Positions 25,302-32,690 of a stretch of 53,409 bases of DNA are shown here, piece by piece. The DNA is from DATHGT01 sp035317605 (GTDB lineage Bacteria; Methylomirabilota; Methylomirabilia; Rokubacteriales; CSP1-6). Location of the stretch: the NCBI GenBank assembly GCA_035317605.1, contig DATHGT010000265.1, forward strand, positions 1-53,409. The letters are read 5' to 3'. The notes under the pieces were generated by a model that was given only the letters and a program-made list of their open reading frames with translations, was not told where the DNA came from and made no database searches. Position 1 is the first letter of the stretch. Each line of letters starts with the position of its first letter. Both the position numbers and the translations under genes were made by a program.

Positions 25302-26396
25302 TCAGGAGAACACCGGCGCCTCACCAGTGTCCGTCCACGCCAGGATCTGCTCCACCCGGCGCTCGATGGTGTGAGCGCGCCGGACCTTCCGCCATCCATT
25401 GGTGGCAATGGTCGAGGCCAGAGCGGGGTCGCGCTGGAGGCGAGAGAGCGCCGAAGCGAGCGCCGCCGGCTCCCTCCCCGAGAACAGGACGATCTCCACG
25501 CCATCCTCGAAGAGGGCCCGGTTGCGCGGCCGACCGGGCACGTCCCAGGTCACCACCGCGCGGCCGGCCGCCATGGCCTCGGTGACCCGGCCCGGATAGG
25601 TGCCGACCGAATGCGGAAGATTGACGACCACTGCGTCGCTGCGGAGCGCGGCCATCCATCGGCGGAAGACCTGTCGCCGCAATCGGCGAAGCAGGAACAG
25701 GTGAACGGCCGACGCGAGGCGCGGGGACGGCCGCCGGCGACGCACCCAGGCCGCCGCCGCCATCTGCATCCGATCGAACAGCCGGGGATAGGCGGTGCCG
25801 CGCTCCGCCGGCGGCGCGACCACGAGGGATCCGCGGAGGCCCTCGTCGCGCGCCAGGGCGATCCGGTCGCCATAGAGGCTGCCGCGGAAGACCGCCGGCC
25901 CCGTCCTCGGCACGCCCGGGCGAGGGGTGACGAAGCGCGCGGGCACCGCCTGCGGCCACCAGCACGCGCGCACGTCGCCGGCGGCGTCGATCGCGGTCGC
26001 GTCCACCTCGTCGGTGGCGGCGGCGTGGGTGAGGAACTTCAGGCGGTGACGGACGTTGCCCGCGCGGGCCCGATAGTGCGGCGCGGCGGCGTAGATGGCC
26101 TCGTCGTAGTGCAGCGACTCCAGCAGGAAGCCCACGCGAACGGGAGCGAGTCCGGCGATGAAGTCCAGCACGTCGTCGTCCAGCGCCTGATGGACGATCT
26201 CGACCCAGACCTGATCGAAGCGCTCGGCCCCGCAGATCTCCTTCAACCGGGGGAGCCAGGGCGTGGTGACGGTCAGGGGACGGCATCCGTTGGCGCGGAG
26301 GCCCTCTTCGAGTCCGAGCTGGACCGAATAGGTCAAGGGACGCGCGGTTTCCCACCAGTCGAATTCGAGGAGGAGGCAGAGCACCCGTCGGGTCAT
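25302..26396 (-). CDS. CgeB-like (GT-B type) glycosyltransferase-family protein
   Basis: 364 residues. The first half resembles the N-domain of CgeB-like proteins (MTRRVLCLLLEFDWWETARP, FDQVWVEIVHQALDDDVLDF, VGFLLESLHYDEAIY). The second half has a glycosyl-transferase group 1 C-domain: DAVVVNLPHSVGTYPGRVTE, AMAAGRAVVTWDVPGRPRN and EDGVEIVLFSG. The usual E-x7-E pattern is incomplete, so activity is uncertain. It lies 9 nt after the LamG gene and 9 nt before a GT2 gene, inside the assembly module. It could transfer a sugar, or be an inactive relative. Confidence 0.62.
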   Translation of the reverse strand: MTRRVLCLLLEFDWWETARPLTYSVQLGLEEGLRANGCRPLTVTTPWLPRLKEICGAERFDQVWVEIVHQALDDDVLDFIAGLAPVRVGFLLESLHYDEAIYAAAPHYRARAGNVRHRLKFLTHAAATDEVDATAIDAAGDVRACWWPQAVPARFVTPRPGVPRTGPAVFRGSLYGDRIALARDEGLRGSLVVAPPAERGTAYPRLFDRMQMAAAAWVRRRRPSPRLASAVHLFLLRRLRRQVFRRWMAALRSDAVVVNLPHSVGTYPGRVTEAMAAGRAVVTWDVPGRPRNRALFEDGVEIVLFSGREPAALASALSRLQRDPALASTIATNGWRKVRRAHTIERRVEQILAWTDTGEAPVFS

Positions 26397-26405
26397 CCAC
26401 GCCTT

Positions 26406-27515
26406 CTACCGGCAGCCCACGGTTCTGACGGAATCGGTCCCGCGGATCGGCTGGCCACCCGTCGTGCGTCCCCCGACGGACGCGGAAGTCACCCCACAGA
26501 CGATGCCGGTGTCCTCGGTGTTGAAGTGGAGGATCAGATCCACGTCCCCATCTCCGTCGACGTCCTCGAGGGCGAACTGCACCGGAGCCGCCTCGGTGCC
26601 GGTTGGACCGAAGCGCACGGTGGTGGGGCTGACCGTCGCGGCATTGAAGGTGTTCGTCGTCAGGATGGCCACCGGGATGACTCCATTGTTTCGTGGATTG
26701 ATGCTGTTCGGAAAACTCCCCGGTTTGATGTCGATCGTGACCAAGAGCTCGTTCTTGCATTTGCCCGCGCTGCCCGCGGCGAAGAGGGCTTGGATTTCCG
26801 ACGCCGAGAGGGCGCGCTCGAAGATCTCCACTTCGTCGACCAAGCCATTCAGCCGGAACCCTTCGGCGCGGCCAATGGTCAGCGTGGCCGTGGGATCGGG
26901 AATCGAGAAGGTACTGGTGTCGGTGGCGACCTGGGCGCCATCGATGTAGAGCACGTAGGTGATTCCGCTCCGGGTGACGGCCACGTGATACCACCGCCCC
27001 AGCGCCGGGCTCCACGGCGCGACCACGGTGTCGTGCGCGAACGGCACCGGCGCCGGGTGCGGGCTATTGATGTGGAACCGGAGGGCGGGAACCCCCGGCT
27101 GTTTGTCGTGCCCGAGGGCGTCGTACCAGAAGATCCACTTGTTCTGTTCGCCACTCGCGTTGTCGTGGGCGATGAACGGGTCGCGGCCATTCAAGCCGTT
27201 GAAGCGCACCCAGAGATCGATCGTGAAGTCCTCCGTCCCGAGCGTCCAGATCGGATCGTCGGCAACCTCGATCCAGCCGTTGCCGTCGAAGCTGAAGGCG
27301 TCGGCGACCATGCCGGGGGCGAAGCCGGCGGATCCGATGATCGAGCCGTTCCGCCCGCTCACGATCTCGTTCGCGTTCCCGTCCCCAGGCCACCACGCGA
27401 CCATGCCCGAGGGCGGTGGAAGGCACGTTTGCGGCGCCGCTGTCTGGGAGGTGAAGAGCAGGAACACGGCGAACGCCGCCGCTGACACTTGGCCCTTCTT
27501 GCCGATGCCTTTCAT
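26406..27515 (-). CDS. Secreted LamG (ConA-like lectin) protein with Ca-binding C-terminal domain
   Basis: 369 residues. The signal peptide is KKGQVSAAAFAVFLLFTSQT, followed after QTC by a LamG/ConA-like jelly-roll domain (about residues 38-235): GMVAWWPGDGNANEIVSG, FTIDLWVRFNGLNG, GRWYHVAVTRSGITYVLYI and GLVDEVEIFERALSASEIQ. A second domain (about 245-350) has VTIDIKPGSFPNSINPRN, GVIPVAILTTNTFNA and FALEDVDGDGDVDLILHF, an EF-hand-like Asp-rich loop known from many environmental bacterial secreted proteins. A strong AAAGGAG ribosome site precedes the ATG, which overlaps the DegT stop (ATGA). A glycan-binding surface protein is likely. No C-terminal sorting tail is visible. Confidence 0.85.
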   Translation of the reverse strand: MKGIGKKGQVSAAAFAVFLLFTSQTAAPQTCLPPPSGMVAWWPGDGNANEIVSGRNGSIIGSAGFAPGMVADAFSFDGNGWIEVADDPIWTLGTEDFTIDLWVRFNGLNGRDPFIAHDNASGEQNKWIFWYDALGHDKQPGVPALRFHINSPHPAPVPFAHDTVVAPWSPALGRWYHVAVTRSGITYVLYIDGAQVATDTSTFSIPDPTATLTIGRAEGFRLNGLVDEVEIFERALSASEIQALFAAGSAGKCKNELLVTIDIKPGSFPNSINPRNNGVIPVAILTTNTFNAATVSPTTVRFGPTGTEAAPVQFALEDVDGDGDVDLILHFNTEDTGIVCGVTSASVGGRTTGGQPIRGTDSVRTVGCR

Positions 27516-28708
27516 CGGATGCTCCTTTCGTCGCCCACTGCCCTCACCGAGAGGGCGACGTCGCAGATGCGCTCGACGGCGGCGGGGGTGAGCTTCGGAT
27601 GATTCGGCAGCTGGAAGCTGCAGTCGTGGATGCGATCGGCCACGCGCAGGTCCTGCGTCGGGAAGCGCCGCCGCCAGTACGGCTGCCGCGACATGTTGCC
27701 GCCGCCCAGCGGGCGCGTCTCGATGCGCGCGGCCCTGAGCGCGCGGCCGACCCGCTCGCGATGCGCGGCCGACGACGCCAGTCCCGCGAACGAGATGCTG
27801 CAGATGGTGGCGCGGTCGTTGGACTGACACGCGAAGTCGGGATGGGCGGCGAAGCGCGCCTGGTAGACGCGATGGTTCTCGATGCGCCGGGCCACCACCG
27901 CGTCGATCTTGCGCATCTGCGACAGCCCGATCCGCGCGTTGAGGTCGGTGGAGCGGACGTTGAAGCCCGGGTGGTAGAACGTGAAGGGACGGTTGAACTC
28001 GAGCGGCGCGTGCTCCCGCGCCAGCGCCGCCTCCTCGGCCGGGTCGAGGTCCTTGGCCCAGCCGTGGCTTCGGACCTGGAGGAGGATCCGGTACAGCTCG
28101 GCGTCACTGGTCGAGACCATCCCGCCCTCGATCGTCGAGAGGTGGTGGCCGTAGAAGAACGACATGCTGGCGACCTCGCCGAACGTGCCCACCCGGCGGC
28201 CGTCGTAGCACGACCCCAGCGCGGCGCAGCAGTCCTCCATGAGCACGAATCCGTAGCGCTCTTTGAGATCCAGGATCGGCGCCATGTCGGCGGGGACGCC
28301 GAGCACGTGGACGACGATCACCGCGCCCGGCCGCTCGCGCCGGACGATGGTCTCGAGGTGGCCCGGGTCGAGGCCGAAGGTCACGGGGTCGGCCTCGCAC
28401 ATGATCGGCTCCATGCCGAACTGGATGGCCGGGGCCACCGTGGTGGCCCAGCTCACCGCCGGCACCACAACCTTCAGGTTCGATAGACGGCCCGAGGCGA
28501 GCAGTCCGTAGTACATGAGGAGGTTGGCCGACGAGCCGGAATTCACGAAGGCGGAGTGACGCACGCCCAGCCACTCGCTCCAGGCGCCCTCGAACCGCCT
28601 CACCAGCGGCCCCTGCGTCAACCACGGGTTCGTGCCGAGCCACTCGACGAGGTCCCGGAGATCGTCGGCGTCGATGGTCTGGTCGGCGAGCCGATAGTCG
28701 TCCGCCAT
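27512..28708 (-). CDS. DegT-fold 3-dehydratase-like enzyme with His in place of the catalytic Lys (ColD/E1-like)
   Basis: 398 residues in the sugar aminotransferase fold: NSGSSANLLMYYGLL, VVVPAVSWATTVAPAIQFG, VLMEDCCAALGS. The active-site segment reads FFYGHHLSTIEGGMV. Aligned from the invariant EGG, the first His (residue 188) replaces the PLP-binding Lys. In GDP-4-keto-6-deoxymannose 3-dehydratase (ColD) and CDP-4-keto-6-deoxyglucose 3-dehydrase (E1) the same Lys-to-His change turns the enzyme into a PMP-dependent C3 deoxygenase; ColD also uses His188. It is therefore predicted to make a 4-keto-3,6-dideoxy sugar nucleotide rather than to transaminate. The partner E1 alpha/beta genes lie directly upstream. 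The start overlaps the E1 beta stop (TGATG). Confidence 0.85.
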   Translation of the reverse strand: MADDYRLADQTIDADDLRDLVEWLGTNPWLTQGPLVRRFEGAWSEWLGVRHSAFVNSGSSANLLMYYGLLASGRLSNLKVVVPAVSWATTVAPAIQFGMEPIMCEADPVTFGLDPGHLETIVRRERPGAVIVVHVLGVPADMAPILDLKERYGFVLMEDCCAALGSCYDGRRVGTFGEVASMSFFYGHHLSTIEGGMVSTSDAELYRILLQVRSHGWAKDLDPAEEAALAREHAPLEFNRPFTFYHPGFNVRSTDLNARIGLSQMRKIDAVVARRIENHRVYQARFAAHPDFACQSNDRATICSISFAGLASSAAHRERVGRALRAARIETRPLGGGNMSRQPYWRRRFPTQDLRVADRIHDCSFQLPNHPKLTPAAVERICDVALSVRAVGDERSIR

Positions 28709-29754
28709 CAAAACGGCCCGCGGAATGCGACGATTTCCGGCGACTCGCCGGGCGGCGGACGCCACGCCGGCCCCCGCTCGTGAACGAGCCGATGGGCCGT
28801 CGAGGCGATGCCGGCGTGGTCGGGATAGAAGAGCCGCTCCAGCGCCGGCGACGGCGGGCACGTCACGGGCTCGAAGCCGAGCCGGCCCACGCGGACCTCA
28901 CGCTCGCCCTGGAGGCGCTCGACCACGCGGGTCACGATCTCGGCGCTGGCTCCGCACGAGAGCCACGCGGTATCGACGACGAGCAGCCGGCCCGTCTTGC
29001 GGACGGACGCCACGATCGTGTCGGTGTCGAGCGGCGAGAGGCTGACGGGGTCGATCACCTCGGCGCTGATGCCGACGCCCTCCAGGTGTCGGGCGGCGCG
29101 GAGACACTCGACGACCATGTGCGAGATCCCCACCAGCGTCACGTCGCCGCCGGGAGCCAGCACGCGGGCCCGACCGAAGGGCACCGTGTACTCGTCGCTG
29201 GGTACGGGGCCGCGCAGCGCGTGCACGAGACGATGCTCCACGAAAATCACGGGGTTTTCGTCGCGGATCGCGGCGACGAGGCACCCCTTGGCGTCGTACG
29301 GGGTCGTCGGGGCGACGACCTTGAGGCCGGGGACGTGCATGAACATCGAGTGCAGGCCCTGCGAGTGCTGGGCCCCCTGCCCCCAGCTGCGCCCGATGAT
29401 CGCGCGGACGACCAGGGGGACCGACACCGCGCCGCCGAACATGTAGTGCATCTTGGCCGCCATGTTGACGAGCTGGTTCATGGCCAGCAGCAGGAAGTCC
29501 ATCCGGATGTGGACGTGGATCGGGCGCAGGCCGCCCAGGGCGGCGCCGATGGCCACCCCGGTCATGGCGTCCTCGGACAGCGGCGTGTCGAAGACCCGGT
29601 CGCCGCCGAACTTTTGGTGCAGTCCGGCGGTGGTCCCGTAGATGCCGCGGAAGTCGTCGACGCCGAGCCCGAACACCACCACCGACGCGTCGCGCGCCAT
29701 CTCCTGCTCGGTGGCCTCGTGCAGGGCCTCGGCGTAGCTGAGCGTGCGGTCCAT
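28708..29754 (-). CDS. Pyruvate-dehydrogenase-like E1 beta subunit (thiamine-diphosphate enzyme)
   Basis: 348 residues. It has the pyrimidine-binding and transketolase C-terminal domains of E1 beta subunits: SYAEALHEATEQEMARD, FDTPLSEDAMTGVAIGAALG, HSQGLHSMFMHVPGLKVVAP, NPVIFVEHRLVHALRG and a C-domain from VTLVGISHMVVECLRAARHL. It should pair with the E1 alpha gene immediately upstream to form a heterotetramer that decarboxylates a 2-oxo acid or cleaves a ketose and transfers the two-carbon unit. No E2 (lipoyl) or E3 gene is nearby, which argues against a standard dehydrogenase complex. The start is either this ATG or the GTG 6 nt earlier, which overlaps the alpha stop. Confidence 0.88.
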   Translation of the reverse strand: MDRTLSYAEALHEATEQEMARDASVVVFGLGVDDFRGIYGTTAGLHQKFGGDRVFDTPLSEDAMTGVAIGAALGGLRPIHVHIRMDFLLLAMNQLVNMAAKMHYMFGGAVSVPLVVRAIIGRSWGQGAQHSQGLHSMFMHVPGLKVVAPTTPYDAKGCLVAAIRDENPVIFVEHRLVHALRGPVPSDEYTVPFGRARVLAPGGDVTLVGISHMVVECLRAARHLEGVGISAEVIDPVSLSPLDTDTIVASVRKTGRLLVVDTAWLSCGASAEIVTRVVERLQGEREVRVGRLGFEPVTCPPSPALERLFYPDHAGIASTAHRLVHERGPAWRPPPGESPEIVAFRGPF

Positions 29755-29756
29755 GC

Positions 29757-30695
29757 TCACCCGTTGTCGAAGACGTCGGTGTACAGCTCGGCCGGCTCCG
29801 GCTCGGGACTCGCCTCGGCGAACGCGAACGCCTCGCGGATCTCGGCCTCGACCTCGGCCTCGATTGCCGCCCGCACGCGCCCCTCGAGGCGGGCGCCCAC
29901 CCGCGCCACCTCGTCGCGCTCGAACCACGGCGCCGCCTCGGCGCGCGAGCGGTAGCCGGCCTCGAAATCCTCGCGGGGGCCGACGTGCTCCTTCCATCGA
30001 TACGTCACGCACTCGAGAAAGCGCGGGCCGTCACCGGCGCGGATGGCGGCCACCGCCGCCGCCGCGCGCGCGTGGATCTCCGTCACGTCGCCGCTCTCCA
30101 CCCGCTCGGCCACGATGCCGTAGCCGCGCACCCGTCCCACCAGGTCGAGCGTGGACTGCCGGGTCCACTGGGGCGCGTGGATGGCGTAGCGGTTGTTCTC
30201 GCAGACGAAGAGCACGGGGATCTTCCGGAGCGCCGCGAAGTTGAGGCTCTCGTGGAACACGCCTTCCTCCACCGCCCCGTCGCCGAACACGCTGGCCACG
30301 ACGGTCGGCCGTCCCCGCACCTTGGCCGCGTACGCGTAGCCGACGGCGACGGGAATGGTCGTGCCCACGACCGCGGAGGTCCCCAGCACGCCGGCCTCGG
30401 GGTCGATCAGGTGCATCGAGCCGCCCTTGCCCCGCGCGCAGCCCGTGCCCTTGGCGTAGAGCTCGGCGACCATGCCGCACAGGTCGCCGCCCTTGGCGAG
30501 GTAGAGCGCGTGACTGCGATAGGTTCCCGACACCACGTCGCCGGCGGCGAGGGCCTCGCACACCCCCACCGACACCGCCTCCTGGCCGATGGCCAGGTGC
30601 ACCGGACTCTTGATCTTGTCGGTGGGGTAGACGCGGGCGATCTCCTCCTCGACCCGGCGAATCCGGTACAGCGATCGATAGAAGCGCTCGTCCAC
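29757..30695 (-). CDS. Pyruvate-dehydrogenase-like E1 alpha subunit (thiamine-diphosphate enzyme)
   Basis: 312 residues. The E1 alpha pattern is complete: FYRSLYRIRRVEEEIARVY, HLAIGQEAVSVGVCEAL, YRSHALYLAKGGD, KGTGCARGKGGSMHLID, and the ThDP/Mg motif from SVFGDGAVEEGVFHE to FVCENNRYAI (GDG...NN). Regulatory phosphorylation loops of mitochondrial enzymes are absent. The GTG start (VDERFYRSLY) overlaps the stop of the upstream SDR by one base (TAGTG). Together with the beta subunit and the ColD-like enzyme it may attach a two-carbon branch to a keto-sugar, as proposed for the PDH-like pair of avilamycin biosynthesis. This is inference from gene context. Confidence 0.88.
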   Translation of the reverse strand: MDERFYRSLYRIRRVEEEIARVYPTDKIKSPVHLAIGQEAVSVGVCEALAAGDVVSGTYRSHALYLAKGGDLCGMVAELYAKGTGCARGKGGSMHLIDPEAGVLGTSAVVGTTIPVAVGYAYAAKVRGRPTVVASVFGDGAVEEGVFHESLNFAALRKIPVLFVCENNRYAIHAPQWTRQSTLDLVGRVRGYGIVAERVESGDVTEIHARAAAAVAAIRAGDGPRFLECVTYRWKEHVGPREDFEAGYRSRAEAAPWFERDEVARVGARLEGRVRAAIEAEVEAEIREAFAFAEASPEPEPAELYTDVFDNG

Positions 30696-31633
30696 TATGA
30701 GCGCTCCCCGAGGCCGGCGTCGCGGAACCACTCGTAGGTCCGCCGCAGCGCCTCGCGCATGGACATTTGACGCTGCCAGCCCAGGGCGGCCAGGCGGCCG
30801 CCGTCCAGGACCTTCCGCGGGGTGCCGTCGGGCCGCGCCCGATCGAAACGGATCTCGCCCCGGTAGCCGACGACCTCGCGGATGAGCGCGGCCAGCTCGG
30901 CGATCGACAGCTCGCCGCCCCCGCCGAGGTTGATGGGGCCGGGGTCGTCGTAGCGCTCCATCACGCAGAGACCGGCCTCGGCGAGGTCGTCGACGAAGAT
31001 GAAGTCGCGGCGCGCCGATCCCGTGCCCCACACCTCGACCGCGGGCGCGCCCGCGCGGCGGGCGCGATGCATCTTGCCCATCAGGGCGGCCACCACGTGG
31101 GCGTCCTCGGCGTCGAACTCGTCGCCGGGGCCGAAGCTGTCGCCGGCGATCGCCGCCACGAACGGGCTGCCGTGCTCGCCGCGGTAGGCGTGGCAGAGCG
31201 TGAGTCCGGCCAGCTTGGCCAGCGCGTAGGGGGCGCTGGTGGGCTCGAGCGGTCCCGTCATCAGGGCCTCCTCGCGCATCGGCTGCGCACAGGCCCGCGG
31301 GTAGATGCACGAGCTGGCCAGGTAGAGGAGCTTGCGGACGCGGTGGCGCCGGGACGCTTCCAGCACGTGGGAAGCCACCAAAAGATTGTCTCGCATCAGG
31401 CGGGCCGGCTCGCGCTGGTTGAGGCCGATCCCGCCCGAGCGGCCCGCCGCCACGAACACGTAGTGGGGAGCCAGCGCCGCGAACGCGTGCGCGACGGCGC
31501 CGGCATCGGTGAAATCGGGATCGTCGCCCACCCCGACGAGGCCTTCGTAGCCGTGACGGCCCAGGGCCCGCACGAGGGCGGCGCCGATGGACGTGTCGGA
31601 GCCGGCGACGTAGATCCGCGCGTCCTTTTCCAC
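30695..31633 (-). CDS. NAD(P)-dependent SDR, GDP-L-fucose-synthase-like
   Basis: 312 residues of the extended SDR family. Features of GDP-L-fucose synthase are visible: RIYVAGSDTSIGAALVRAL (the Rossmann Gly motif is slightly altered), VFVAAGRSGGIGLNQREPA, LLYLASSCIYPRACAQPM and the catalytic SAPYALAKLAG (Tyr-x3-Lys). WGTGSARRDFIFVDDLAEAG and the LGWQ..S end are also typical. It would epimerise and reduce a 4-keto-6-deoxy nucleotide sugar. The GTG start lies 3 nt from the GHMP kinase stop. Given the ColD-like gene in the same operon, a role in colitose-like or branched-sugar synthesis (C5 epimerisation/C4 reduction, ColC-type) is plausible. Confidence 0.86.
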   Translation of the reverse strand: MEKDARIYVAGSDTSIGAALVRALGRHGYEGLVGVGDDPDFTDAGAVAHAFAALAPHYVFVAAGRSGGIGLNQREPARLMRDNLLVASHVLEASRRHRVRKLLYLASSCIYPRACAQPMREEALMTGPLEPTSAPYALAKLAGLTLCHAYRGEHGSPFVAAIAGDSFGPGDEFDAEDAHVVAALMGKMHRARRAGAPAVEVWGTGSARRDFIFVDDLAEAGLCVMERYDDPGPINLGGGGELSIAELAALIREVVGYRGEIRFDRARPDGTPRKVLDGGRLAALGWQRQMSMREALRRTYEWFRDAGLGERS

Positions 31634-31636
31634 GGG

Positions 31637-32680
31637 CTATCCGCCGCCGGCGCTCCGGCGATCGGACCACGTCCGCTCCTCGAGCGGATACTCGGCCTCG
31701 GCGTCGAAGAAGATGATCTGGCTGCCCGACGACTCGAAGCGGAACGGCACGAACACGAGCCGCCGCAGCCGCTCCTTGAGGGCGGCCTGGCGCTCGGGCG
31801 GGACGAACAGCAGCATGAACCCGCCGCCGCCGGCGCCGATCAGCTTGCCGCCGACGGCCCCGGCCGCGGCGGCCTCGGCGTAGATCGCCTCCACGTCCGC
31901 GTTGGAGACCGAGGGGCTCAGGCTCCGCTTGGCCTGCCACGCCTCGTCCAGCAGCTTGCCGAACGGGGTGAGGTCGCCGCTCCCGCTCAGGATGTCGATG
32001 GCCTCGTCGACCATCTCCCCCATGAGCCGGAGCTGACGGCGCCGGCTGTCGAGGTCGTGGACGTAGGTCTCGGCCACATCCGACGCGGTCCGTGCCCTTC
32101 CCGAGTAGCACAGCATCAGGTGATCGTTGAGCGCGGCCAGCCGCTCGCGCCCGAGCGTCACCGGCCGGACCACCGCGTCGCCGTCCTCGGGAAAGTGGAT
32201 GTGATTGAACCCGCCGTACGCCGCCAGCACCTGGTCCTGCGAGCCGACCGTCTCCCGGATGCGCTCCTGTTCCACGACGATGGCCTCGCGGGCGAGCTGT
32301 CGCTTGCTGGGCATCCGACCGAGCAGGCCGTGCAGCGCGTGGAGCAGCCCGACCGTGAAGGCCGAGCTGGAGCCCATCCCGCTCCGGGCCGGGAGGTCTC
32401 CGTCGTGGTGGATCTCCACGCCGCGCTCGAGCCCGAGGTAGCGCAGGATCTCGCGCACCGCCGGGTGCTGGATCTGGGAGACCTCGTGGCAGTTCTCGAT
32501 CTTGGAATAGACGACCCGGATGCGGTGCTCGAAGAACGGGGGCAGGAAGCGGCAGGTGAGATAGCAATACTTGTCGATGGTGGTCGCCACCACCGCGCCG
32601 CCGTGCTGCCGATACCAGGCGGGATAGTCGGTGCCGCCCCCGAAGAACGAGATGCGAAACGGCGTGCGGCTGATGATCAT
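31637..32680 (-). CDS. hddA: GHMP kinase, D-glycero-D-manno-heptose 7-phosphate kinase-like
   Basis: 347 residues. The N-terminus IISRTPFRISFFGGGTDYPA, the ATP-loop GDLPARSGMGSSSAFTVGLL and the C-terminal GGKLIGAGGGGFMLLFVPP are the three GHMP motifs, in the form typical of HddA (heptose-7-phosphate 1-kinase of the GDP-heptose branch) and related fucokinase-like sugar kinases. It phosphorylates the anomeric carbon of a sugar phosphate so that a nucleotidyltransferase can activate it. The matching isomerase (GmhA), phosphatase and guanylyltransferase (HddC) are not in the window, so heptose as substrate is probable but not certain. A 10-nt gap separates it from the SDR upstream. Confidence 0.83.
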   Translation of the reverse strand: MIISRTPFRISFFGGGTDYPAWYRQHGGAVVATTIDKYCYLTCRFLPPFFEHRIRVVYSKIENCHEVSQIQHPAVREILRYLGLERGVEIHHDGDLPARSGMGSSSAFTVGLLHALHGLLGRMPSKRQLAREAIVVEQERIRETVGSQDQVLAAYGGFNHIHFPEDGDAVVRPVTLGRERLAALNDHLMLCYSGRARTASDVAETYVHDLDSRRRQLRLMGEMVDEAIDILSGSGDLTPFGKLLDEAWQAKRSLSPSVSNADVEAIYAEAAAAGAVGGKLIGAGGGGFMLLFVPPERQAALKERLRRLVFVPFRFESSGSQIIFFDAEAEYPLEERTWSDRRSAGGG

Positions 32681-32690
32681 GGGCGCTGGC

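Noticed and set aside
26406..27515. PEP-CTERM/exosortase substrate
   Set aside because: AAA ATPase, AsnB and one GT4 resemble exosortase-locus types, but the LamG protein ends without a PEP motif, helix and basic tail, and no exosortase gene is present.
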